From Bacteroidales bacterium (GTDB taxonomy: Bacteria; Bacteroidota; Bacteroidia; Bacteroidales; VadinHA17), in assembly GCA_009877105.1 (NCBI GenBank), contig WXFD01000023.1:1-64000 (forward strand): a stretch of DNA of 64,000 nt. Reading direction: 5' to 3'. The notes below the pieces were generated by a model. That model was not told where the DNA came from. It saw nothing but the letters and a program-made list of their open reading frames with translations, and did not search any database. Shown piece by piece: positions 24,919-33,418 of the stretch (position 1 is the stretch's first letter; each line of letters starts with the position of its first letter). Both the position numbers and the translations under genes were made by a program.

Positions 24919-26136
24919 TTATATTACCTTTTTTGCTGTCATGGCCCTTAGTGACGGAATAAAAAACGCCCACACTGCAATCAGGATAATTGCCGCCCCT
25001 GATATAATGAATGCATTTGGTACTCCAATGGCATCAGCTATAAAGCCTGTCTGCAGCAATCCGAAAACCGAAGGAAGAAGCGTCAGGCTGCCGTATATAG
25101 AAAATACCCTTCCCATCACTGCCATATCAACGTTAGTCTGGATAACTACCATGAATGATGCTGAATATAACGCCATGCTGATTCCGCCGGCAAAAGTGAG
25201 ACCGGCAAAGATGTAAAATCCGGATTCAGGCAGAATTCCCGAGAACAGGAAGGTAAGGCCTGTTATAAGAAAAGTGAAAGTTATAATTGTTATTTCCGCG
25301 ACCCTCAGCCTTTTTATTCCGAGGAACGCCCCGCCTGCGAGCATCCCTGCACCCCAGCAAACTTCCACGATGCTCATCTGGTATGTGCCCCCGTTGAAAT
25401 GGCTGATTGTCATAAGCGGGAAAAGTGCAGCAACCGGCATGATAAAGAAATGTGCAAGAACTATTATGATGAACAGCCATAATAAGCCGCGGTGATTATA
25501 AATCTCACCGAGACCTGTCCCAAGCTCTTTCAGAACATTGGGTTTTGTTTCATTTTCTGCACGTGCAGGATTGGGAATATGAACGATTAAAAGTGAAGTG
25601 ATTGCTATCAGTGCGCCCGCAACATCGATCATAAGCACCCATATCATGTCAAGGGCGGTGATAAGAAGTGCAGCCAGGGCCGGTCCTGCTATTACACTAA
25701 CCGACTGAATGATCTGATTGATCCCCGATACCCGCATCAGCTCAGATTCCGGAGCCAGCAGGGGAACGGAGGCCTGCATTGCCGGAACGTGAAATGAGCT
25801 TCCCAGCGACCTCATTGCAAGCAACAGATATATAAATGAGATATGTACATTGTTTTTCAGGAACATCAGTGCCATGATTAATGTGCAGGCCGCAATAAAA
25901 ATGTCTGCCAGTATCATTGTTCTCTTCCTGTCCCAGCGGTCAACAAATACACCGGAAAAAGGGCCCGTGATCATTTGCGGCAGGAGGGCCGCTATGGTCG
26001 CCAGGGCCAGCACTCCGGCCGATTTTGTTTCGATGCTCAGCCAGAAAACAACGGCATAGCCCACAATTGAACTGCTCAGTGTCGAAATGAGCTGACCGGT
26101 CCAGATTATGCCGAATATCCGTTTCCAGTCTTGCAT
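24919..26136 (-). CDS. MFS transporter
   Basis: A 405-residue major facilitator protein with about 12 membrane helices and the loop 2-3 motif GVFVDRWDRKRT. The N-terminal sequence (WKRIFGIIWTGQLISTLSSS) fits the MFS_3/enterobactin-exporter-like family of drug or siderophore exporters. Substrate cannot be told. Same strand as the barrel gene, 33 bp downstream of it, so perhaps one operon. Confidence 0.88.
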   Translation of the reverse strand: MQDWKRIFGIIWTGQLISTLSSSIVGYAVVFWLSIETKSAGVLALATIAALLPQMITGPFSGVFVDRWDRKRTMILADIFIAACTLIMALMFLKNNVHISFIYLLLAMRSLGSSFHVPAMQASVPLLAPESELMRVSGINQIIQSVSVIAGPALAALLITALDMIWVLMIDVAGALIAITSLLIVHIPNPARAENETKPNVLKELGTGLGEIYNHRGLLWLFIIIVLAHFFIMPVAALFPLMTISHFNGGTYQMSIVEVCWGAGMLAGGAFLGIKRLRVAEITIITFTFLITGLTFLFSGILPESGFYIFAGLTFAGGISMALYSASFMVVIQTNVDMAVMGRVFSIYGSLTLLPSVFGLLQTGFIADAIGVPNAFIISGAAIILIAVWAFFIPSLRAMTAKKVI

Positions 26137-26169
26137 TTGAAGAATAATTGCCTTTTATTAATGTTCCGG

Positions 26170-27516
26170 TCAGTTCAATGTGAATTGTACCTGTAACCCC
26201 ATCCAGAATGCAGGTTCAGGATCGCGGAAATTTATCTGCTCGAGATCTCCGGGTTTGAAATGTCCCAGTACTCCGGTGAACTGCCATCGTTTGTTGTACT
26301 GATATCTTAAAAAGAGATCGGTTTCATTGCCGAGGTGATTGCTGCCCTTTTTTATTTTTATCGTATTAAGTATCAGGAAATCATCCGGCTCAGGTATCAG
26401 GTAAATATAATATTTCACTTCAACCAGCATCCTGTTCTTGTCGGGTTTAAGTTTCAGTGAGACCTGGGGATTGCTGAGATTGGTCCAGGTGATGATTCCC
26501 ATCCAGCCATAGAGCCTTGCCCTTGCGCCATATGCAGGATCAAATGCCTGTATAATGTCGTCGCCTTTCCTTTCCCCCGAAGCATAATTATATGATATGC
26601 TGAATTCCGGCGATGCCGGCAGGTTGTCAAACCTGTAACCTGTTTTCAGGGAATATCCGTATGCGGATATTTTCTTTCCGGCTTCCCTGCCAAATTCACG
26701 GGTAAAAAGCAGATCATAAATAAGTTGCTGATTTTCCGGGCTCAGTATTCTTAATCCGATCCAGTTCCGGTTAATGTTCAGGGTCCTTATATAATCTGCC
26801 GAACCTTCTCTTTTCAGGATAAAGAACGGCTCCGCTTCAATCCGGGAAGTCAATGTCTTATGAGCATAAAAACCTCCCCCCCAGAATTCGGTGAGGGTAA
26901 AAGGGACCGAAATCCTCAGGGGATCGTGAATTTTGGTTCCTCCCCCGAAAATGTCAATGAATTCATCATTTTTCCGGTATGATATCTTAATTGCATCCCA
27001 TGTCCATCTGCCTGTATTACCCCACAAACCCGGCTCCACCATCCTGTAATCGCCGAAAAAGATCTTCTGCCTTCCTATTTTCACCGAAAGATTTTTCAGC
27101 AGATCGCGGTATTCAACAAACAGGTCATATATTTCAAAGAACTCTTCCTGGGGGTTCATGGTATAATAATGATCGTTGTCAGTACCGTTATGATATCTGA
27201 AAAGGCCGGGATATTCATTATGTCCGAGTGACCAGCCGAAAGCTCTTGAATCCTGAAGATGAACAGATGCAGTGAACCCGCCTTTCCTGTAAGTTATCCC
27301 GGTGATTATTTTCTGAAGAAGCACCCTGTCATCAAGCCTGCCGATTGCATCCCGGCTGTTATCATTGTAATTCCGTGCATTGAATCCGTCGAAAAGCTCA
27401 AACCGGTACCTGGCTGAAAGATCAAAAGAAAGACCGGAACCGGAATCCTGTGAATAGACATACTGGCAAAGAAGCAGGGGCAGGAGAAGTGCAGAAAATG
27501 AGTATCTGATCAGCAT
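26170..27516 (-). CDS. Outer-membrane beta-barrel, alginate-export-like
   Basis: I start at MLIRYSFSALLLPLLLC, which gives a signal peptide ending near YSQ. The mature protein has alternating strands, the pattern seen in the alginate-export family (RYRFELFDGFN, VEYRDLLKNLSVKIGRQKIFFGDYRMVEP, then LGHFKPGD and a terminal VQFTLN). This family is a set of 18-strand outer-membrane porins. In Bacteroidota they may pass anionic sugars or other small molecules; the name does not prove alginate export. It may be co-transcribed with the MFS gene. Confidence 0.75.
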   Translation of the reverse strand: MLIRYSFSALLLPLLLCQYVYSQDSGSGLSFDLSARYRFELFDGFNARNYNDNSRDAIGRLDDRVLLQKIITGITYRKGGFTASVHLQDSRAFGWSLGHNEYPGLFRYHNGTDNDHYYTMNPQEEFFEIYDLFVEYRDLLKNLSVKIGRQKIFFGDYRMVEPGLWGNTGRWTWDAIKISYRKNDEFIDIFGGGTKIHDPLRISVPFTLTEFWGGGFYAHKTLTSRIEAEPFFILKREGSADYIRTLNINRNWIGLRILSPENQQLIYDLLFTREFGREAGKKISAYGYSLKTGYRFDNLPASPEFSISYNYASGERKGDDIIQAFDPAYGARARLYGWMGIITWTNLSNPQVSLKLKPDKNRMLVEVKYYIYLIPEPDDFLILNTIKIKKGSNHLGNETDLFLRYQYNKRWQFTGVLGHFKPGDLEQINFRDPEPAFWMGLQVQFTLN

Positions 27517-27586
27517 ATTTATGGACAAGAAAGGCAAAAATATCATTACAGGCCTTGAACAGGCATCGGCTCAGGTTCAGATGGCT

Positions 27587-28339
27587 TCAGGATTCAATCA
27601 GGGGGATCACTTCCCTGAGCAGGTTAAGTACATTGTGGACATTTTCAGCGAATATTCTGAGAACTTCTTCCCATGTTACCGGCTCCTCATCCTCTTTCCA
27701 CGAATCAAAGTCAGTGCTCATTGCCACGGCCGCATAAGGGATTCCCAGTTCATTTGCAAGGATGGCTTCCGGAGCCACCGACATATTGACAATATCTGCG
27801 CCCCACATGCGGAACATTCTCGATTCGGCCCTGGTTGAGAATCTCGGACCCTCTATCGATATTATCGTTCCACGTTCATGCACCGGGATCCCGATCCTTT
27901 CTGCTGTGTCAATCAGCAGCCGGCGGAGGTTCCTGTCAAAAGGATCAGCCATGGGTGTGTGTTTCATTTTTCCGGGTTCAAACTCATCAAAATAGGTAAT
28001 GCTTCTGTGCCGTGTGAAATCGATGAACTGGTCGGGTATCACAATATCGCCCCTTCCTATATCCTCCCTCAGGCTCCCGCAGGCCGTCGTTGCCAGGATA
28101 TGGGTGCATCCGAGGTTTTTAAGCGCAAAAATGTTGGCTTTGTTGTTTACCTGGGCAGGAGGTATTGTATGGTCGTAACCGTGGCGCGACAATATAACCA
28201 CCTCCGTGTTGTTCAGAATTCCGTGGAGCAATGCCTGTGACGGCCTGCCGTATGGAGTGCTGATATCAAGCTTTTCAGCATTTTGAAAAAGTTCGGGTTT
28301 TTCCAGTCCCGATCCTCCGATAATGGCTATTCTTTTCAT
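27587..28339 (-). CDS. mtnP: 5'-methylthioadenosine phosphorylase
   Basis: The 250-residue protein carries the MTAP signature: GGSGL near the start, HGYDHTIPPAQVNNKANI (phosphate site), ATTACGSL, IEGPRFSTRAE and the C-terminal MSTDFDSW in place of the TDYDCW usual for MTAP. It splits 5'-methylthioadenosine with phosphate to adenine and 5-methylthioribose-1-phosphate. Its start overlaps the stop of the class II aldolase gene by 4 bp. With mtnA it forms a methylthioadenosine salvage operon. Confidence 0.9.
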   Translation of the reverse strand: MKRIAIIGGSGLEKPELFQNAEKLDISTPYGRPSQALLHGILNNTEVVILSRHGYDHTIPPAQVNNKANIFALKNLGCTHILATTACGSLREDIGRGDIVIPDQFIDFTRHRSITYFDEFEPGKMKHTPMADPFDRNLRRLLIDTAERIGIPVHERGTIISIEGPRFSTRAESRMFRMWGADIVNMSVAPEAILANELGIPYAAVAMSTDFDSWKEDEEPVTWEEVLRIFAENVHNVLNLLREVIPLIES

Positions 28340-28938
28340 TCCTTTGTCCTCAGGTATTGCATCAGCACATTGACAGCTTCATCCATGTCATGCCCGAAGG
28401 TTAGTATTCCCGACCTGTCGCCGGCCATTACAATGATGCGCTTTTCGAAAACATCGGAATCGTTGAACAGCCTGAAAATATCCTTTGCAAGTCCGGTGGT
28501 ACCGTAATCCATCGAAGGATTTGTCGTCGGCACTTTATAGATCAGCTGGTTCCACAGTTCAATATTGTGAATATGCACCACCGCATTTGTATCGGGGTCG
28601 GCAAGATAGATTGCGGCATGGGTAAGCGATTCTGATGAAGCCTTAAGAGGACCGATGCACTGAACCGCATTATTGTCGATATTGAATGAGTTTACCCTGA
28701 CATAGTGGCCCGGTTCAAGCTCGGGTATTTCACCGGTTGCAGAACCGGTGATGATAAACTGATTTCCGCCCCTGATCCTCATACTGAGATTCCCAAATCC
28801 CACCCCATTTTCATAGGCGCCTATAAGGTCCATATTATACAGTATTTCCCTCCAGTAATTGATTATTTCATATTGCTCATCGGAAATAACAGGACCTGAC
28901 TGTTTCCAATGACAATTAAACTTTACTACTCCTTCCAT
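28336..28938 (-). CDS. Class II aldolase/adducin family protein (methylthio-sugar aldolase candidate)
   Basis: The 200-residue protein has the class II aldolase fold signature: GNLSMRI near the start, SSE with the catalytic Glu position, and H-I-H (VVHIHNIELW) as two zinc ligands. The third zinc ligand, normally His in HG near GILTFGHDMDEA, is replaced by RSG. In the mtnA-aldolase-mtnP operon it most likely acts on 5-methylthioribulose-1-phosphate, either as dehydratase (MtnB) or as the aldolase of the DHAP shunt, giving DHAP and methylthioacetaldehyde. The second is favoured because no mtnC, mtnD or mtnK gene is seen here. Confidence 0.72.
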   Translation of the reverse strand: MEGVVKFNCHWKQSGPVISDEQYEIINYWREILYNMDLIGAYENGVGFGNLSMRIRGGNQFIITGSATGEIPELEPGHYVRVNSFNIDNNAVQCIGPLKASSESLTHAAIYLADPDTNAVVHIHNIELWNQLIYKVPTTNPSMDYGTTGLAKDIFRLFNDSDVFEKRIIVMAGDRSGILTFGHDMDEAVNVLMQYLRTKE

Positions 28939-28939
28939 T

Positions 28940-30049
28940 TTAAATTAGTTTATCTGAAAATAGTTTTTTTATCTCATTCTCATCTGCCCTGCATATGCCT
29001 CTTTCCGTGATCAGTCCGGTAATCAGCCGTGCGGGGGTTATGTCAAAGCCGTAATTTGCCGCAGCAGTATTTTCGGGGCAGATCGTGACTGATTTTATCG
29101 TTCCTTCGGAAAAACCCGAAATACTTGTCACTTCTTCCGGATCCCTTTCCTCAATTTCAATTTCGCCGATCCCGTCTCTTTTGCTGAAATCAAAAGTTGT
29201 AGAGGGAAAGAGGACGTAAAACGGGATATTGTTGTCATGTGCGGCAAGAGCTTTCAGATAGGTTCCGATTTTGTTTGCCACATCGCCTGTCGAAGTTGTG
29301 CGATCGCTTCCAACCATGACAACATCCACCATCTTTTTTTGCATCAGGTATCCACCCGTATTGTCGGTAATCAGGGAATGCCGGATTCCATTCTGCCCCA
29401 GTTCCCAGGCAGTCAGCCTGGATCCCTGGTTCCTTGGTCTTGTTTCATCGACCCATACATGCAGCGGGATCCCCTTATCATGAGCGAGATAAACCGGGGC
29501 CGTGGCTGTGCCATAATCAATTGTTGCAAGCCATCCGGCATTGCAATGTGTTAATATATTAACAGGAGCCCCGTTTTTCATGCGGGCCAGTTCTTCAAGA
29601 ACCTTAACACCGTGTTCGCCGATCTTTTTGCAGTATTCCTTTTCAGTTTCACAGATGTCCAGTGCTGTCTGCAGGGCTAATTCCGCAACCGATGGGGAGT
29701 GCAGATTATTCAACAGCTTTTCAAGTGAATGATTTACGGCCCACGACAGGTTGACTGCCGTAGGACGGCATGAAATCAGGTATCTTGAGGCATTCAGGAG
29801 ATGATCGCGAAGATTGGTCTGGGGTGTGGCCTCGAGAAGCGCCAGGTAGAGCCCGAATGCAGCAGCAGCCCCGATAAGGGGAGCTCCCCTGACAGTCATG
29901 TTCTCTATGGCTTCATAAACATCTTCAACAGATCTCAGATCCTTAATCTCGAAAGTGAAAGGCAGCTTCCTCTGATCAATTACTTTGATTACGGCAGGAT
30001 CTGATTCATCCGGCCAGATACTTTGAAAATCCTCTTTTCCGACCCTCAT
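28940..30049 (-). CDS. mtnA: Methylthioribose-1-phosphate isomerase
   Basis: The 369-residue protein has the MtnA hallmarks: MTVRGAPLIGAAAAFG, NILTHCNAGWLAT with the catalytic Cys, DETRPRNQGSRLTAWEL, and GSDRTTSTGDVANKIGTY with the catalytic Asp. It converts 5-methylthioribose-1-phosphate to 5-methylthioribulose-1-phosphate. It is the first gene of a leftward operon with the aldolase (one base between stop and start) and mtnP. The region upstream (30050-30487) is the divergent promoter area. Confidence 0.93.
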   Translation of the reverse strand: MRVGKEDFQSIWPDESDPAVIKVIDQRKLPFTFEIKDLRSVEDVYEAIENMTVRGAPLIGAAAAFGLYLALLEATPQTNLRDHLLNASRYLISCRPTAVNLSWAVNHSLEKLLNNLHSPSVAELALQTALDICETEKEYCKKIGEHGVKVLEELARMKNGAPVNILTHCNAGWLATIDYGTATAPVYLAHDKGIPLHVWVDETRPRNQGSRLTAWELGQNGIRHSLITDNTGGYLMQKKMVDVVMVGSDRTTSTGDVANKIGTYLKALAAHDNNIPFYVLFPSTTFDFSKRDGIGEIEIEERDPEEVTSISGFSEGTIKSVTICPENTAAANYGFDITPARLITGLITERGICRADENEIKKLFSDKLI

Positions 30050-30487
30050 TCAGTTCATAGCTTTTTTATTTTGCAGCATAAAATTAAGAAATTTTGCATT
30101 TCATCTGTTACAGGTCAGCTTATCCATCTTTTTATATTCATCAGGTTTAAGGGAATAAAGAGGATGAATATATATGATTAACATAAATACCCGTCGGAAG
30201 CTGTCGCCGGTGCCCGAAAACCGGCAATGACGGGCGGTTTATAACAGCACTCCCCTCTGTGCCGGGACCGTGGGGCGAATTAAATAAAGTAAGGATGTCT
30301 GAACAGATACAATACCAGCAGAACCGGATTCGGAGCCTTATTTCATGGGTTACAGGTATGAGATTTCACCTGGACCAATGATTCGGTTCCCGGAGATTTC
30401 AGGATATCATGTAATTTAATACTTTAGTGAAGCATGTTGAAGACAGGAAGAGAATTATAATCACTTAAACAAAACTATACAGCAGAC
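30050..30487. promoter_or_regulatory. Divergent promoter region with nested hairpin
   Basis: Between mtnA (leftward) and the hydrolase (rightward). A nested hairpin lies at 30190-30234: outer stem CCCGTC (30190-30195) with GACGGG (30229-30234), inner stem GCCGGT (30206-30211) with ACCGGC (30220-30225). It may be a leader structure or terminator-like element. I found no SAM-riboswitch consensus and no convincing promoter boxes. A 28-codon ORF (30295-30381) is not supported. Confidence 0.35.
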
Positions 30488-31696
30488 ATGGAAAAAATGA
30501 CTTGTGTCCTGATCATACTGTTATGGAATGCAGTATCTGTACTGACAGCACAGCCGGAGAAGAATGACATCGGCCAGTTTTACAATGAGTTCCAAAAGTA
30601 TGCAGATAACCGCTTACGGTCAATGTCGTATCTGTCGGAAGATTGGCCCGAACCTGAACAATGGAAAATCAGCTGTCGGGCAAAGCTGATGGAGTTGCTT
30701 GCTTTTCAGCCTGAACCGGCTGCTCATGATCCGGAAATCCTGGAAAAAACGAAAAAGGACGGGTACACCCGTTACAAAGTTAAATATTCCATTACTCCCT
30801 TTCGCCGGACGGAGGCATTTCTTCTTGTGCCTGATGGCTTGAAAGGACCGGCCCCAGCGATAATTGCCCTTCATGACCATGGAGGATTCTATTATTATGG
30901 TAAGGAAAAGATTACCGAAACGGAAAATCAGCCTGAAATACTCAGGGAATTTATCCGTAATGCCTATGGCGGAAGGACCTATGCTGATGAACTTGCCCGA
31001 AGGGGATTTGTTGTCTTGTGTCCGGATGCATTTTATTTCGGTTCACAGAAGCTCGATCCGGAGCTTTTACCCGGAGATTTCAGGGATAATTTCCCCAACA
31101 TTCAATCAAAGGACATAAACATTTCCATAGAAGCTCATAATCAATTCTATTCTTCCTATGAACAGATCATGGCCAGGTATTTATTCGGGTCCGGAACCAC
31201 ATGGCCTGGAGTGCTTTTTCACGGAGACAGGGTTGCAGTCGACTTCCTTCTTTCAAGGCCTGAGGTCGATGCTTCACGTATTGGCTGTATCGGGTTGTCA
31301 ATCGGGGGATTCAGGAGTGCCCATCTGTTCGGCCTTGATCCCAGGATAAGCGTATGTGTTGATGCCGGCTGGATGACTTCTTACAGCATGCAGATGGAAA
31401 ATCATTTCCGTCATCATACCTGGATGATTTATGTCCCGCGGCAGCTTGAATATCTCGATCTTCCGGATGTTGTTACACTTGGCGCTCCAAAACCCCTTAT
31501 GATAATTAACTGTAAAAAAGACCAGCTTTACACCATGGAAGCCATGGAAGCTTCTGCCGGCAAAATCGTGAGAGTCTATGAAAAGTTTGGCGCTCCCGAC
31601 CGCATTAAGGTCAGCTGGTATGATGTACCTCATTCATTCAATACCGGAATGCAGGATGATGCCATCAGATGGCTTGAATTATGGTTGAAGAAATAA
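30488..31696 (+). CDS. Secreted alpha/beta hydrolase, dienelactone-hydrolase-like
   Basis: A signal peptide (about 21 residues, ending LTAQ) precedes an alpha/beta hydrolase: PAPAIIALHDHGGF (oxyanion region), the nucleophile GLSIGGF (Ser), a late Asp in NCKKDQLY and His in VPHSFN. The family includes dienelactone hydrolases and acetylxylan esterases, so an esterase acting on a sugar-linked or small ester is likely. It has its own promoter region and is followed 200 bp later by a TetR regulator. Substrate unknown. Confidence 0.85.
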   Translation: MEKMTCVLIILLWNAVSVLTAQPEKNDIGQFYNEFQKYADNRLRSMSYLSEDWPEPEQWKISCRAKLMELLAFQPEPAAHDPEILEKTKKDGYTRYKVKYSITPFRRTEAFLLVPDGLKGPAPAIIALHDHGGFYYYGKEKITETENQPEILREFIRNAYGGRTYADELARRGFVVLCPDAFYFGSQKLDPELLPGDFRDNFPNIQSKDINISIEAHNQFYSSYEQIMARYLFGSGTTWPGVLFHGDRVAVDFLLSRPEVDASRIGCIGLSIGGFRSAHLFGLDPRISVCVDAGWMTSYSMQMENHFRHHTWMIYVPRQLEYLDLPDVVTLGAPKPLMIINCKKDQLYTMEAMEASAGKIVRVYEKFGAPDRIKVSWYDVPHSFNTGMQDDAIRWLELWLKK

Positions 31697-31892
31697 GATC
31701 CCGGGAAAATACAGTGGTTCTGGAAAAACATCCTGGTTGTTGCAGTTCATGACTGGAATTCACAGGGGATTTCATTGAAGGAGGGTTCGCCGCAGGTTTC
31801 GAATTATCGTCCGGTTTGTTCAGTAATTTTGATTAACACTTTTTAAGTTTTAATTTTATGCTGTATCCGGACCGGTTCATTTCTTCAGGGAT

Positions 31893-32471
31893 ATGATTGA
31901 CAAGGAAGAATACAGGAAAAAAATAATAATGATAGCAGGGCAGGTCTTCAGCCGTCATGGTTTTAAAAAGACTACAATGGAGGAGATTGCCAGGGCGCTA
32001 AGGATGGGGAAGAGTTCGGTTTACTACTATTTTCGCAGCAAGGAGGAGATTTTTGAAGCAGTGGTGTTGCATGAAGCGAACGTTCTCAGAAATGAGCTGA
32101 CAGCAGCGATAAAGTCGGTTGAGTCTCCGGTTGACAAAATGAGGAATTACGTATTTGTAAGGATGAAATCGCTCGAAAAACTGTCGAATTATTACAATAC
32201 CATTTTCGACAGGAATCTCGATCATTTTGATTTTATAGAAAAGATAAGAGCCAGGTATGATCGCGAGGAGCTAGCCATACTGCGGCTGATTCTGTATCTC
32301 GGGGTCAGAAGAAAGGTATTCAGGATTGAAAACAGCGAATATACTGCACTTGCCGTTCAGACAGCATTAAAGGGACTGGAGGTGCCACTGTTCTGGCAGA
32401 AGAAGGAACTGAATATTGAAATGAGGCTGAATGCAATACTCGATGTTCTGTTCTACGGTATTTTACAGTAG
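31893..32471 (+). CDS. TetR/AcrR family regulator
   Basis: The N-terminal helix-turn-helix is clear (FKKTTMEEIARALRMGKSS, then VYYYFRSKEEIFEAVV). The C-terminal ligand domain is helical and unrelated to well-known subfamilies by eye. It ends 5 bp before the convergent lgt stop. The target could be the hydrolase upstream or a remote operon; the sequence does not say. Confidence 0.85.
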   Translation: MIDKEEYRKKIIMIAGQVFSRHGFKKTTMEEIARALRMGKSSVYYYFRSKEEIFEAVVLHEANVLRNELTAAIKSVESPVDKMRNYVFVRMKSLEKLSNYYNTIFDRNLDHFDFIEKIRARYDREELAILRLILYLGVRRKVFRIENSEYTALAVQTALKGLEVPLFWQKKELNIEMRLNAILDVLFYGILQ

Positions 32472-32475
32472 GGGG

Positions 32476-33285
32476 CTATTTTCGTCTTATCAGCGCCCTT
32501 TTTCCCTGTTTCAGGCTGATGCAGAGCCATACTGCCCCGGCGAGAACGAACGGAATACTGAGCAACTGGCCCATGTTGAGCTTCATTGTTGATTCAAAGG
32601 CAACCTGGTCTTCCTTCAGGAATTCAATAAAGAATCTTGCCGTGAAAACAAGTATCATCAGAAGGCTGATAAGCAGGCCCTGGATATGTTCGCCCTTTTT
32701 GCGCCAGTATAGTCTGTGCAGCAGGAAAAAGATCAGCAGGTATGCCAGTCCTTCATAAATCTGGGTAGGGTGTTTGGGTGCGGTTTCTCCGTTGCGCAGG
32801 AACACGAATCCCCATGGCAGATTGGTTTCCACGCCGTAAATCTCTGAATTCATCAGGTTTCCCATCCTGATAAGAAAGCCTGAAAGGGCAACAACAATTG
32901 CGATCCTGTCAATAATCCATGTATAGTCTTTCTTTTCCTTTCTCACGAACAGCCACAGGGCGATCAGTATTCCGATGGCTGCGCCGTGACTGGCCAGGCC
33001 GCCTTTCCATATTTTCAGGATCTCAACCGGATTGCTCAGATAATATGAAGGTTCGTAAAAAAGGCAGTGTCCCAGCCTGGCCCCTGCAACCACACCAATG
33101 GCCATATATACGGTAAGCCGGTCGAGAACTTCCTGGCTGAGGTTTTCGTTCCTGAAAATCCGGTTCATTATTATATAACTGAAAAGAAATGCAGAAGCAA
33201 ACAAGAGACCGTACCATCTAACGGCAAAAGAACCGATCCTGAAAATTTCCGGATCAACGTTCCAGGGAATAATTAAAAAATGCAT
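32476..33285 (-). CDS. lgt: Prolipoprotein diacylglyceryl transferase
   Basis: I start at MHFLIIPWNVDPE, eight codons inside the longest frame. The protein has about seven membrane helices and the Lgt signatures GARLGHCLFYEPSYYL and IRMGNLMNSEIYG (the Lgt signature arginines and asparagine), plus PKHPTQIYEGL. It moves the diacylglyceryl group from phosphatidylglycerol to the lipobox cysteine of preprolipoproteins, in the inner membrane. The neighbouring 33.4-kb gene encodes a lipoprotein. Confidence 0.93.
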   Translation of the reverse strand: MHFLIIPWNVDPEIFRIGSFAVRWYGLLFASAFLFSYIIMNRIFRNENLSQEVLDRLTVYMAIGVVAGARLGHCLFYEPSYYLSNPVEILKIWKGGLASHGAAIGILIALWLFVRKEKKDYTWIIDRIAIVVALSGFLIRMGNLMNSEIYGVETNLPWGFVFLRNGETAPKHPTQIYEGLAYLLIFFLLHRLYWRKKGEHIQGLLISLLMILVFTARFFIEFLKEDQVAFESTMKLNMGQLLSIPFVLAGAVWLCISLKQGKRALIRRK

Positions 33286-33418
33286 AAAAGACGGTTTTAT
33301 GATGCGCAAAGTTAGAAAATATTCTTTTCAACTGGCTGAATTCAATCCTCTTCATTACGTGTCGCCGGAGTATCTTCAAAAAAATGTAAGTTTGCATTTA
33401 TTAAATGATCAACGGTTA

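Noticed and set aside
28336-28938. L-fuculose-phosphate aldolase
   Set aside because: Fold agrees, but the gene is locked between mtnA and mtnP, and a zinc His is missing; the fucosidase gene is 17 kb away.
30050-30300. SAM riboswitch upstream of mtnA
   Set aside because: No consensus of SAM-I, SAM-II or SAM/SAH classes is visible in the minus strand; only GC-rich hairpins.
30295-30381. 28-codon protein (MSEQIQYQQ...)
   Set aside because: No family, weak ribosome site and no conservation evidence; length is within chance.
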